Assembly (NCBI GenBank): GCA_027020665.1
Contig: JALUVJ010000035.1
Coordinates: 1 to 45,733, forward strand
Direction of reading: 5' to 3'
Length of the DNA: 45,733 nt
Source of the DNA: Nitrospira sp.
Lineage (GTDB): Bacteria; Nitrospirota; Nitrospiria; SBBL01; JAADHI01
The translations under genes and the position numbers were made by a program. The notes below the pieces were generated by a model. The model worked only from the letters and a program-made list of their open reading frames with translations. It did no database searches and had not been told where the DNA came from. This document shows, piece by piece, positions 33,823-42,230 of this stretch (position 1 is its first letter; every line of letters starts with the position of its first letter).

Positions 33823-34536
33823 TTAAGAACGCTTGTCTTCCCGGTTCCAAATCCACATCTCTGCGAGAGAAATGACAATTTGCAATAATAGGGAAACCCC
33901 CATCAAAAATCCCCCGAAGATCACGGTATAAGCAAAAATCGGTTCCAATTTCGTAAACCACCAGGAACCGATGTCAAGCCAGATGGCGACGAAGGGCGTG
34001 GCGATGAGCAGGCTGCGCCACCGTATATCGACTTCACTGAGCGCAAAGATACCGCCTGTCATAAAAAAGATAAAACTCATGCCAAAAAGATGGACGTGAG
34101 AAACCCGGACAAGGCCTTTCACCGACTGCCCCATGTCCATTGTGGTGAGGACGGCAACCTCCTCAAAAGAGGTCAGGGGAGGGATGGGAAGCCCGGATTC
34201 CGGGCTGTGACAGAGTGCGCAATTTTCCTGAAAAATCGATGCAAGCGCCGTAAAACCTTCTTCTTTTGCACCCCCTTTGATCCAGAGAAAAATCTTTTCC
34301 TTTTCGGCAGGCGTAATATTATCCCCCATTGCACCATTCAAAGCAGCGCCGAGCCGGGTTCCACCTCGTTTTCCATAATATTTTTCAATAACATCCTGCA
34401 ACAATCCGTGTCCTTCTGCATTGTGGGGTTCAATGTCAACAAGATAAAGATAGGTCAGGGCAAAGAGATAGCCGATGCCGAGGGTCAACAGCAGGCAAGT
34501 AAATAAGACCTTAAAAGGCGTCGATATCCTTTTCAA
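33823..34536 (-). CDS. Membrane-bound monoheme cytochrome c, unknown
   Basis: A 237-residue protein. One N-terminal membrane helix (about 9-31) leads to a periplasmic segment with a single heme site, CALCH (Cys106, Cys109, His110). Three more helices follow (about 146-166, 174-194, 200-224). HVHLFGMSF at the start of helix two offers a possible extra His ligand. A role as quinol- or partner-linked electron carrier is plausible; no known complex is recognised. The start is uncertain: the TTG at 34536 has no ribosome site, while AAAGGAG further up lies 6 bases before an ATC in the same frame. An out-of-frame ATG at about 34553 would also fit with a one-base shift. Confidence 0.75.
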   Translation of the reverse strand: MKRISTPFKVLFTCLLLTLGIGYLFALTYLYLVDIEPHNAEGHGLLQDVIEKYYGKRGGTRLGAALNGAMGDNITPAEKEKIFLWIKGGAKEEGFTALASIFQENCALCHSPESGLPIPPLTSFEEVAVLTTMDMGQSVKGLVRVSHVHLFGMSFIFFMTGGIFALSEVDIRWRSLLIATPFVAIWLDIGSWWFTKLEPIFAYTVIFGGFLMGVSLLLQIVISLAEMWIWNREDKRS

Positions 34537-34578
34537 GGAAAATGCTTGGACATCCGGCGAAGAGATGACGGTCTCCTT

Positions 34579-34731
34579 TTATTTTTGAGCGAACAAATCA
34601 TCGGCCAAGGTCGCGCACTCTTTTTCACGCCCCTTGAGCAACACCACCTAGGGACGGGCAGAAGCAAACAAGAGTGCAACCGAAACTACAAAACATGCCT
34701 GTGTTTTCCCTATCTTGATCTTGTTCCTCAT
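34579..34731 (-). pseudogene. Small secreted-protein ORF interrupted by in-frame TAG
   Basis: From the ATG at 34731 the frame gives a signal-like MRNKIKIGKTQACFVVSVAL and FASARP, then TAG at codon 28 (34650-34648). It continues without other stops as VVLLKGREKECATLADD to a TAA at 34579. The second half ends just before the AAAGGAG that precedes the membrane cytochrome gene. It may be a recent nonsense mutation, a readthrough product or chance. The rest of the 34732-35049 gap shows no gene apart from the porin promoter. Confidence 0.35.
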
Positions 34732-34965
34732 TTATATCCCGTGTCACATTACACTACTAAAAGATAAAAAGTCACGATTCAATTCTTCACTCGGTTTTTT
34801 GTGAGAACGTTTGGAAACATTCTATTGCAAAACAAATCGTAAACGCCGCAAAAGCACTTTTAAAAAATTCGGCTACAATATAGGGGGGCCGGAAATCACT
34901 CTATGGGGGAACGCCTGTTTGTTTTGTCTCCCATTTTAAAAAACAGCGTTTCGATTCAGGTTCGA

Positions 34966-34994
34966 TTGTTCATAACTCGAAAATCAAATAAATT
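34966..34994 (+). promoter_or_regulatory. Candidate promoter of the porin operon
   Basis: TTGTTC (34966-34971) and TAAATT (34989-34994) are separated by 17 bases, about 56 bases before the porin ATG. The surrounding DNA is AT-rich. This is inferred from hexamer match and spacing only. Confidence 0.35.
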
Positions 34995-35049
34995 GTTTAT
35001 TGTTCGTATATCGTATGGACAGCAATATCGTGATCAAGGAGGTTCGCAA

Positions 35050-36351
35050 ATGCAGAATTGCGCAAAGAGGATCATGCTTGGGATCATTGTATCGAGCATG
35101 ATCACAGTTGCAACCGCATCACTTGGAAATGCCGAAGAAAAATTCCAAATCAGCGGGTATGGAAACGTACATTATATGGATCCGAGCGGAATGCCGACAC
35201 TGCTTGATGTCGATGACGCAACCTCGCCGACTGAAAATCCGAATGACGGTATCACGCAAATCAGAGAGTTTTCACTCTTTTTTGATTTTAATGTTTCTGA
35301 AGGCGTCTTGGCCTCCGTCGAAATAGAGGCCGGAAGCAACGCCACGACCTTTACGCCGAATTACGCCTATGTGGAACTGGATATTCCTGAAATCACGGAA
35401 ATCTGGGATGCGGACACCTTGGGTGGGCTCAGTTTTCGCATTGGGAGAATCCTTGTCCCCTTCCTTTCCTATAATGAAAACAAACCCAATTTCAGACAAA
35501 ACCTGATGAGCCAGCCTTTTACGGCATGGAATCTTGCACCGGTGATTACATCAGGGCCGAATTTCGTCGGTTTGGGGTGGTCGGATACCGGTGCAATGTT
35601 GAACTGGAATCATGAGCTGGGAGATGCCGCATTTGTTGATCTGAAGTTCGCCTTGATTAACGGCCTGCAAAATGATGGTCCTGTGCTTGATTCCAATACG
35701 ATTCGACTGGACGGCGGGATGATGACACCCCTTGTGCGGCCGCGGTCCGGTCTGGTGGATCAAGGGGACGACAGTACAAGAGACAACAATCAGAATAAAG
35801 CAAGCGTCGCTAAACTGACATTTATCAGCACAGATATACCATTGGACATCGGTTTTTCCTGGTATCAAGGAGCTTGGGATGAAGACGGAGATCACGATGT
35901 GACGATGCAGGGCATTCATCTCAACTGGCTTGAGCATGACTGGACCTTCAAAGGAGAATGGGTGACGGCACGTGTCGAGCAAACTGCGGGGGTCGATCCT
36001 GTTGGAGATGCCGCAGCAGCGGCAGTAAATACATCAACCGGCGACTATGATATGAACGCATGGTATGTGGAAGGATCCTATATTCCAATACGCTACAGCA
36101 GCGACCGCTTTGTCCGGCTTGTGCTGCGCTACGATGATGTCGATACCAATGACCGGGCTGTATTCACCCCCTTTGATCGCTCGCGAATCACCGTTGGATC
36201 GGAATGGCAATTTGTAAAGCGCGCGCGGCTTCGCTATGAATGGCAACGCCATACGCTTGATGATTTCGACAAGGCCCCTGCCGCCTTTGTTGCCGCGGGC
36301 GGAAAAGAACGTATCACGGCGCATATGATATCGATCATCTTCTGGTTCTAG
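35050..36351 (+). CDS. Outer-membrane porin
   Basis: 433 residues from the ATG at 35050, chosen for AAGGAGG 7 bases upstream; the frame is open 49 codons further back. A signal peptide (IMLGIIVSSMITVATASLGNA) is followed by FQISGYGNVHYM. The body has alternating amphipathic strands (FSLFFDFNVSEGVLASVEIEA, shown in pieces; LSFRIGRILVPF) and ends ISIIFWF with a terminal Phe, the signature for outer-membrane barrel insertion. It resembles phosphate-selective/O-P type porins in overall style, but the substrate is unknown. A periplasmic protein and a chemoreceptor follow with short gaps. Confidence 0.82.
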   Translation: MQNCAKRIMLGIIVSSMITVATASLGNAEEKFQISGYGNVHYMDPSGMPTLLDVDDATSPTENPNDGITQIREFSLFFDFNVSEGVLASVEIEAGSNATTFTPNYAYVELDIPEITEIWDADTLGGLSFRIGRILVPFLSYNENKPNFRQNLMSQPFTAWNLAPVITSGPNFVGLGWSDTGAMLNWNHELGDAAFVDLKFALINGLQNDGPVLDSNTIRLDGGMMTPLVRPRSGLVDQGDDSTRDNNQNKASVAKLTFISTDIPLDIGFSWYQGAWDEDGDHDVTMQGIHLNWLEHDWTFKGEWVTARVEQTAGVDPVGDAAAAAVNTSTGDYDMNAWYVEGSYIPIRYSSDRFVRLVLRYDDVDTNDRAVFTPFDRSRITVGSEWQFVKRARLRYEWQRHTLDDFDKAPAAFVAAGGKERITAHMISIIFWF

Positions 36352-36367
36352 TCTGGAGGGAAATAAT

Positions 36368-36931
36368 ATGATGAGATTTTCAAAAATCCGGCCTCTATTG
36401 ATCAAAACAACAGTCTTCCTGGTGATCCTGTCATTTTCCACACCGGCTGTCTGGGGAGCTACGGATGTCTACCTGATCTATTCCGGAAAAAACAAGGCAG
36501 ACAAAAAATTATTCAAAAAAGCCTTTCCGAAAGACATCAAGATTAAGACCTACAATGCCGACCTGCTCGCAGTTGCCGATTATTCCGGGATACAAAAAGC
36601 GATCTCAAAATTTGATAAGGCGCATGTCATCGTCATTTTAAATGATCGCCCCATGGAAATGCTGAAAGGGACAAGGCTTAAAAAAACCCTCATCATCGTG
36701 CAAAGCCTTAAAAAAGAGGTTGCATCAGAAAATTTGAGACTTTACATCCTTAAAGAGGGCACAGATCTAAGCGCACTTGGAGAGGGTATCCGTAAAAAGG
36801 ATGTGGCAAGCATCAATGATCTGGCAGATGAAAAGGAAATCCGCGCTTCGGATGTTCTCTTGATCGATGAAAAAACACTTGAAATGCAGCAGGCCGTTTC
36901 TCAGTTGATCAAAATGAAATTCGGATGGTAA
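36368..36931 (+). CDS. Periplasmic alpha/beta protein, possible ligand-binding partner of the chemoreceptor
   Basis: A 187-residue protein with a signal peptide (LIKTTVFLVILSFSTPAVWG, cleavage near residue 30). The mature part alternates strands and helices (DVYLIYSGKNKADKKLFKKAF, in pieces; HVIVILNDRP; KTLIIVQSL; LRLYILKEGTDL), like one lobe of an ABC_sub_bind/periplasmic-binding fold. GGAGG lies 8 bases before ATG. It is 16 bases after the porin and 27 before the chemoreceptor. It might deliver a ligand to the chemoreceptor; that is inferred from position only. Lys-rich throughout. Confidence 0.65.
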   Translation: MMRFSKIRPLLIKTTVFLVILSFSTPAVWGATDVYLIYSGKNKADKKLFKKAFPKDIKIKTYNADLLAVADYSGIQKAISKFDKAHVIVILNDRPMEMLKGTRLKKTLIIVQSLKKEVASENLRLYILKEGTDLSALGEGIRKKDVASINDLADEKEIRASDVLLIDEKTLEMQQAVSQLIKMKFGW

Positions 36932-36958
36932 GAACCGTACCCTTAAGGAAAAAAGATC

Positions 36959-38695
36959 ATGCTTAAAAAAGTCTTATTTATCCTGTTCACCGCTCTCATC
37001 GTCACGGTTGTCGTTGTTGTCGGGGTTTTAACGGCGAAAAAAAAAGAAGCAACCCTTCAGTTTTTTGAAGAACAGCACACCACGCTTGTTCAGTTTAGTA
37101 TTGATAATGTGGAGTTGGGGCTCTCTTCCGGTCGAATGGATGCCGTAAAAAAAACCCTTGGGGGGCTTCAGTTTCATTCAATCTTTGCAGGGGCAATTGT
37201 CTATGATGACGAAATGACACCGCTCCTTGTTCTTCCGGAAACCTTTGAGATGCCTCCTGATGTGCAAGAGCAGATTATAAAGGAAAATATTGTAAAACGC
37301 GGGCAGCTCTCCTATGAAAGGGGTGTTTTAAAAGATGAAGACGGAGAGATCCTCGGCCATCTCCTCATTGCTTTTACCTTTGCCCCGGTAGAAGCAGAAA
37401 TAGAACAGGCCCTCTTCGATGCCTCTAAAGCCGGAATTTTTACACTCATCCCGGTAATCTTGTTTTCGGTCCTGCTCATTTTAAAAATGATCAGCCCGCT
37501 CAAAAAAGTGGTCAAGATTCTTGAAAGCGTTGCAGAGGGTGATTTAACACAACGTCTTCATATTAAGAACAAAGATGAAACAGGACGAATTTCCCTTGCA
37601 CTCAATAAGGCAATTGAGAAAATGCGTCTTGCTCTGGAAAAGGTTCAAGAATCAGGTGAAAGAGAAAAAGAGCAGGCTGAGGTACTTCAAAGAAAGGTCG
37701 ACAGCATCTTGAAAGTCGTTGAAGGGGCTTCAAAAGGAGACCTGACGCAAGAAATCCCGGTCAACGGGCATGATGCCATCGGTTTGCTGGGAAAAGGGCT
37801 TTCGGATTTCTTCTATAATTTGAAAAGCAATATACGCACCATCGGAGGACAATCTCAGACCTTGACCGCTTCATCCGAAACACTAACAGCAGTCAGCCGA
37901 TCAATGGGGGCCAGAGCCAGGCAGTCCTCCGAGCAGTCCACCGCTGCCTCTAATATCACCGAGCAAATCAATGAAAATGTTCAGGGCGTCACCACATCTG
38001 TTGAAGAAATGCGAATCAGTATCAGGGAAATTGCGGAAAATTCATCCAAGGCTTCAAAGGTTGCGACTTCAGCCGCGACCATGGCGGAAGAAACGAATAC
38101 CATTATCAGCAACCTGGATCGCAATAACAATGAAATCAAGAATGTGATCAAGGTGATTACCTCACTTGCAGATCAGACCAATCTTCTCGCCTTAAATGCC
38201 ACCATTGAAGCTGCGCGGGCCGGAGAAGCGGGGAAAGGATTTGCCGTTGTCGCAAACGAAGTCAAACAGCTTTCTCAGGAAACAAGCAAAGCGGCTGAAG
38301 AAGTCAGAAATAAGATCGGAACGATTCAGCAGGATACCGAAAAAGCAGTACAGGTGATCGGCGAAATCAGCTCAGTCATTTTTGAAGTGAATCACCTTCA
38401 AACAATGATTGCCACGGCAGTTGAGGAACAAAGCTCTGTCGTAAACGGCATTGCCGACAATCTTTCCATAGCGGCAGAAGGAACCGACCGAATTTCTCAA
38501 AATATTTCGCAAGTTGCCAACGCGGGCTCAGATGTGGCAAGAGAAGCATCTGATGCAAAAGCCGCCGCAGTCGAACTCTCTGAAATGGCAACAACCTTAT
38601 GGGAATTCGTCCAACAATATCGCATCGGCGCATTAGAAGAAAAAACAACTGAGACTCCTCTGGATGAAAAAACCTCAGATCTTTCCTTGCCTTAA
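36959..38695 (+). CDS. Methyl-accepting chemotaxis protein
   Basis: A 578-residue receptor. Membrane helix 1 (about 5-26), a short periplasmic sensor of about 130 residues, helix 2 (about 159-178), HAMP (about 180-235, GDLTQRLHIKNKDETG) and a second HAMP-like unit (KGDLTQEIPVNGHDAIG) are seen. The coiled-coil signalling domain has the hairpin tip NLLALNATIEAARAGEAG and the glutamine/glutamate-rich adaptation helices. It ends without a CheR-tethering pentapeptide (SDLSLP). It controls CheA. Its operon with porin and periplasmic protein suggests taxis toward the imported compound. AAGGA lies 9 bases upstream. Confidence 0.93.
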   Translation: MLKKVLFILFTALIVTVVVVVGVLTAKKKEATLQFFEEQHTTLVQFSIDNVELGLSSGRMDAVKKTLGGLQFHSIFAGAIVYDDEMTPLLVLPETFEMPPDVQEQIIKENIVKRGQLSYERGVLKDEDGEILGHLLIAFTFAPVEAEIEQALFDASKAGIFTLIPVILFSVLLILKMISPLKKVVKILESVAEGDLTQRLHIKNKDETGRISLALNKAIEKMRLALEKVQESGEREKEQAEVLQRKVDSILKVVEGASKGDLTQEIPVNGHDAIGLLGKGLSDFFYNLKSNIRTIGGQSQTLTASSETLTAVSRSMGARARQSSEQSTAASNITEQINENVQGVTTSVEEMRISIREIAENSSKASKVATSAATMAEETNTIISNLDRNNNEIKNVIKVITSLADQTNLLALNATIEAARAGEAGKGFAVVANEVKQLSQETSKAAEEVRNKIGTIQQDTEKAVQVIGEISSVIFEVNHLQTMIATAVEEQSSVVNGIADNLSIAAEGTDRISQNISQVANAGSDVAREASDAKAAAVELSEMATTLWEFVQQYRIGALEEKTTETPLDEKTSDLSLP

Positions 38696-38739
38696 AGAAG
38701 CTCTTATCAAGTCATGAATTGTTTTTTCGAGGCTAAAAT
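38692..38739 (+). repeat. IS5-like end repeat, copy h, partner of copy c
   Basis: This 48-bp stretch beginning TTAAAGAAGCTCTTATCAAG matches 17736-17783 at 42 of 48 positions, including GAATTGTTTTTT and GGCTAAAAT. Unlike copy c it has no opposite end, so it is a half element. TTAA at its left overlaps the chemoreceptor stop codon. Confidence 0.6.
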
Positions 38740-38784
38740 AAAATCCCCAGCTTCTGCGTTGCAAATTTTGAGGACAGCCTGCTA

Positions 38785-39216
38785 CTATTTCCCCTTCATC
38801 GTCATCACGGAACAGGTTGCCTTTCGCAAAACCTTTTCCGTCTGGCTGCCCATCATCAAGTGATTAAATCCCGTTCGGCCATGCGTGCCCATAATGATGA
38901 GATCAACACCGCTGTGCCGGGCAAGCGCCGCAATCTCCACATGCGGCACGCCGTTTTTCAATTCCGCCGTCGCTTCAATGCCCGCTTGTTTCGCTTTAAT
39001 CACCAAGTCATTCAATAAGGCATGAGAACGGTCCATCAAGTAGGCATAGCCTTCGTCAAACAGCGCCGTCATATCATCGGGATGATCCAATCGCTCCAAG
39101 ACATGCACAAAAATCACGCTGGCACCCAGTTTTTTAACAACAGGCAAAGCCTCCTCCACCGCCATATTCGACACCTCGGAAAAATCAGTCGGGATCAATA
39201 CTTTTTTGACATCCAT
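38785..39216 (-). CDS. Universal stress protein
   Basis: A 143-residue UspA-family protein. It starts KKVLIPTDFSEVSNMAVEEA and has the nucleotide-binding GTHGRTGFNHLMMGSQTEKV motif (G-2x-G-9x-G-S/T) near its end, so it should bind ATP. A single domain, as usual for the family. AAAGGAGG lies before the ATG. It stands alone between the chemoreceptor and the amidase gene. Such proteins aid survival in stress and starvation; the specific role is unknown. Confidence 0.92.
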   Translation of the reverse strand: MDVKKVLIPTDFSEVSNMAVEEALPVVKKLGASVIFVHVLERLDHPDDMTALFDEGYAYLMDRSHALLNDLVIKAKQAGIEATAELKNGVPHVEIAALARHSGVDLIIMGTHGRTGFNHLMMGSQTEKVLRKATCSVMTMKGK

Positions 39217-39349
39217 GACATCCTCCTTTTATTCTTTGGAGACAACATTCAATCTTATTTCACTCAGCGGACTTTTTTCTCTCTCCTACCTCCATCTTAC
39301 AGAAATAAATGACAGAAGTAAGTACCGCATTTGCATTAATAACAAGACT

Positions 39350-39378
39350 TTGTCAAGTCTCCTCGATTAGATTACAAT
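39350..39378 (+). promoter_or_regulatory. Sigma-70 type promoter of the amidase gene
   Basis: TTGTCA (39350-39355) and TACAAT (39373-39378) with a 17-base spacer, about 38 bases before the ATG. This is one of the best promoter matches in the window. Confidence 0.55.
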
Positions 39379-39415
39379 GCGCCGAAATACGGAATGACTC
39401 AAGACAGGAGTCCGC

Positions 39416-40234
39416 ATGAAAATCGGTATTCTTCAGACCCACCCGCAATTTGGCTGCGTTTCCGAAAACGTCGAAAATGCTGTCACCTACATCGCATCAG
39501 AGCAAGCCGATCTCTGGGTCTTGCCCGAACTCTTCAATACGGGCTACCAATTCATCTCAAAAAAAGAGGTGCTCACACTTTCAGAGCCGGTGCCTTCGGG
39601 CCCGACAACGCAGCGCCTCATTACAGCCGCCGTAAAATATAACACCACGATTGTCGCAGGACTCGCCGAGCGGGCGGGCAATCTTTGTTACAATGCCGCT
39701 GTACTTGTCGGCCCGAAGGGCCACATTGCCACTTATCGCAAGATCCACCTGTTTTATGAAGAAAATCGCTGGTTTACACCGGGGGACCGCCCGTTTCAGA
39801 TTTATTCGGTAAGCTATAAAAGCGATCGGGGCGGGACGATGAAATGCAAGATCGGCATGATGATCTGTTTTGATTGGATTTTTCCCGAATCCGCGCGAAC
39901 GCTCACCCTGCTCGGCGCGGATATAATTTGTCACCCCTCAAATCTCGTGCTGCCGCACTGCCCGCAAGCCATGATTACCCGCTGTCTCGAAAACCGAGTC
40001 TTTGCCGCCACCGCAAACCGCGTAGGCACGGAAACACGCAAATCAGAAACACTGCATTTCATCGGCCAAAGTCAGTTGGTTTCGCCCAAGGGTAACATGC
40101 TCTTTCGTGCGCCGGAAAAAACAGAAACCGCGCAAGTCATCGCCATTGATCCGAAAGAAGCCCGCAACAAAGCGATTAATCCCTACAATGACCTACTCAA
40201 AAACCGCGCAGAACGTTTTTATTTTACAAAATAA
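39416..40234 (+). CDS. Nitrilase-superfamily amidohydrolase
   Basis: A 272-residue carbon-nitrogen hydrolase with the Glu-Lys-Cys triad: Glu38 (VLPELFNTGY), Lys109 (TYRKIHLF) and Cys151 (GMMICFDWIFPE). The family hydrolyses non-peptide C-N bonds (omega-amides, N-carbamoyl amines). YRKIHLFYEE followed by PGDRPFQIY is common in omega-amidase and N-carbamoylputrescine-type members, so the substrate is uncertain. An ACAGGAG site lies before the ATG. The CDGSH remnant follows 13 bases later. Confidence 0.9.
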   Translation: MKIGILQTHPQFGCVSENVENAVTYIASEQADLWVLPELFNTGYQFISKKEVLTLSEPVPSGPTTQRLITAAVKYNTTIVAGLAERAGNLCYNAAVLVGPKGHIATYRKIHLFYEENRWFTPGDRPFQIYSVSYKSDRGGTMKCKIGMMICFDWIFPESARTLTLLGADIICHPSNLVLPHCPQAMITRCLENRVFAATANRVGTETRKSETLHFIGQSQLVSPKGNMLFRAPEKTETAQVIAIDPKEARNKAINPYNDLLKNRAERFYFTK

Positions 40235-40247
40235 GGAGCTTATCCCA

Positions 40248-40540
40248 ATGGAAGAACGTCCTCGTATTGCCGACACCGCCCCCATCGCGATCAACTTCGA
40301 AGCCAATGAAGACTATTATTGGCGTCGCTGCAGACACAGCAAAAATCCGCCCTATTGCGACAGCGCACATGCCGCACTCACCGCTTCGCCATTTCCGCCG
40401 GTGCTGACTTTATCAAAGCCCTCTCCCTCGGCGCGAACGGCATCGCCGTTTCCAATGCGGCGATGCCGGCCATCGGCTTTGGCGACCGAGGCCTGCTCAC
40501 CTGTACAGTGAGCAGAAAAATGACCGCTAACGCAGTATAA
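40248..40540 (+). pseudogene. Deleted and frameshifted remnant of a CDGSH/FMN-binding glutamate-synthase gene
   Basis: AAGGAG precedes the ATG at 40248. The first 45 codons encode a CDGSH-like iron-sulphur motif: YYWRRCRHSKNPPYCDSAH. The consensus C-x-C start has lost its first Cys, and the usual CDG reads CDS. After this the frame becomes implausible and stops at 40511. A second frame over the same DNA reads ISAGADFIKALSLGANGIAV and stops at 40540. That matches the late barrel segment of FMN-binding glutamate-synthase-like proteins. The likely origin is a CDGSH-plus-glutamate-synthase fusion gene that lost most of its middle and shifted frame. Confidence 0.5.
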
Positions 40541-40574
40541 GCATAAGAGAATAGCACTCTACCCCTGAATCCAC

Positions 40575-40580
40575 TATACT
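40575..40580 (+). promoter_or_regulatory. -10 box of a leaderless ABC-exporter transcript
   Basis: TATACT ends six bases before the ATG at 40587, and no ribosome site is present. The -35 region is weak. The geometry matches the recQ promoter and implies that transcription begins at the start codon. Confidence 0.4.
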
Positions 40581-40586
40581 GTTCGG

Positions 40587-41375
40587 ATGCAAAAATATTG
40601 GACCGTCTTTCGGGTCAACTGGCAAAATGCGCTGCAATATCGCGGACCCACAGCAATTTCCATTCTAGGCAACCTGCTCCATATTTTGGTATTGCTCTAT
40701 CTCTGGAACGCGATTTATCAGAGTGAGCAAAGCCTAGGCGACTACTCACTTTCAGACCTTATCACCTATTACATTCTGCAATTACTCATCAACAGTATGG
40801 TGCTCTCTTATATCAGTTGGCAAATCGGCACTGAAATCCGGGAAGGCAGTTTTTCAAACTTTTTAATCAAACCCGTTAATTACCTGCACTATTGGTTTAC
40901 GATCAACCTTTCGGGTAAACTTTTTGAAGGCCTGATGATCTCCGTCGTCGGCCTCATCATGGCCGGCGTACTCGCAGACTATATTACCCTGCCCGACAAC
41001 CTCACCACGGCGCTTCATTTTGCCTTCGCGATGATTTTGGGTGCCATCCTCGCTTTTGAGTTTGATTTTGCCATCGGCATCTTGGCTTTTTGGCTCGTGC
41101 AGATTGATTCCTTTAAATACATGCTGCAATACGGCATGTTTTTTCTCGCGGGCGCACTCTTGCCGCTCGACCTCTTCCCCATGCTGTTTCAACAAATCGC
41201 ACATGCCCTGCCCTTTCGTTTCATGGTTTATTTTCCCATCCGGATTTTTTTGGGCAAAGAAACACAACCCTACGAAGGTTTCATGATCGCGGGGCTTTGG
41301 ATCGTCGGGCTCTACTTCATTTTGCAATTCGGCTTAAAACGCGGCATCACACGTTACGAAGCCGCCGGGAAATAA
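40587..41375 (+). CDS. ABC-2 type transporter permease 1
   Basis: A 262-residue membrane protein with six predicted helices and an N-terminal MQKYWTVFRVNWQNALQYRG segment (shown within limit) typical of the ABC-2/DUF990 permeases. IREGSFSNFLIKPVNYLHYW is the conserved cytoplasmic coupling region. It is the first gene of a permease-permease-ATPase exporter operon. Related trios have been linked to export of drugs or viologens; the cargo here is unknown. The ATG is probably leaderless. Confidence 0.87.
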   Translation: MQKYWTVFRVNWQNALQYRGPTAISILGNLLHILVLLYLWNAIYQSEQSLGDYSLSDLITYYILQLLINSMVLSYISWQIGTEIREGSFSNFLIKPVNYLHYWFTINLSGKLFEGLMISVVGLIMAGVLADYITLPDNLTTALHFAFAMILGAILAFEFDFAIGILAFWLVQIDSFKYMLQYGMFFLAGALLPLDLFPMLFQQIAHALPFRFMVYFPIRIFLGKETQPYEGFMIAGLWIVGLYFILQFGLKRGITRYEAAGK

Positions 41376-41376
41376 A

Positions 41377-42177
41377 ATGGGGCAAACACTCCGGCGCTAT
41401 TTCGCCTTGTACCGCTCATTTTTGAGCCATAATCTAAAAAATGAAATGATGTACCGGGTAAACTTTGCCATCAATGTGGGGCTGGATATTTTTTTCACGA
41501 CGGTGAATGTGATTTTTTTTGCGATTCTCTACGGCAATATCGAAACAGTCGGCGGATGGACCTTTCATCAAACCCTGATACTGGTCGGAACCGTCGGCAT
41601 CGTCCGGGAGATGGCTTATCTCACTTTCCGCAAAGGCTTTCTGGAATTGGGCGAATACGTGCGTACCGGAAATTTTGACGTGATGCTCACAACTCCGATG
41701 AGCACCGCATCCCACTTGGCTTTTCGTCACGTCTCGCTCACCGAAAGCCTGGGTGAAGGTTTGATGGGCCTGGTTTTAGTGGGCTACGGTTTTTCCCATT
41801 TGGATCAAGCGACCTGGATCAGCATTCCCTTTTACGTATTAATGCTTTTTAACTCGCTTGCCATTTATTACGGCTTTTGCCTCATGGTGAGCAGCCTCGT
41901 TTTTTGGCTCATCAAATCTCAGGAACTTAATACGGTGATTTACTATTTTATGAACACGGCGCGTTATCCGCGCGACATTTATCATGGTTTGGGAAAGGCC
42001 TTTTTCACTTTCCTGATTCCGAGCAGTCTCATTGCCACTACCCCGGCCACCCTACTCACCGGAAAAATTGATGCACCCCTGATGGCGCTTTCCCTCTTCG
42101 TGGCTGCGGGTCTTTTATCACTCGGACTCTTTATTTGGACACGCAGCCTCAATCACTACGGTTCGGCAAGCAGTTAA
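41377..42177 (+). CDS. ABC-2 type transporter permease 2
   Basis: A 266-residue membrane protein with about six helices, paralogous in layout to the first permease. LGEYVRTGNFDVMLTTPMST corresponds to the coupling loop of permease 1. It starts one base after permease 1 stops, so the two are translationally coupled and should form a heterodimeric channel with the ATPase encoded next. Bacterial ABC-2 heterodimers export lipids, drugs or polysaccharides; this one has no glycan genes nearby. Confidence 0.87.
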   Translation: MGQTLRRYFALYRSFLSHNLKNEMMYRVNFAINVGLDIFFTTVNVIFFAILYGNIETVGGWTFHQTLILVGTVGIVREMAYLTFRKGFLELGEYVRTGNFDVMLTTPMSTASHLAFRHVSLTESLGEGLMGLVLVGYGFSHLDQATWISIPFYVLMLFNSLAIYYGFCLMVSSLVFWLIKSQELNTVIYYFMNTARYPRDIYHGLGKAFFTFLIPSSLIATTPATLLTGKIDAPLMALSLFVAAGLLSLGLFIWTRSLNHYGSASS

Positions 42178-42230
42178 AAAAATCCTCCTGATGAAAAAGG
42201 GGCCGGGGGGGGCACAAATAGGAACAAAAT

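Noticed and set aside
38692-38760. Terminator after the chemoreceptor gene
   Set aside because: The T run after TGAATTG is part of the dispersed repeat and no stable stem precedes it.
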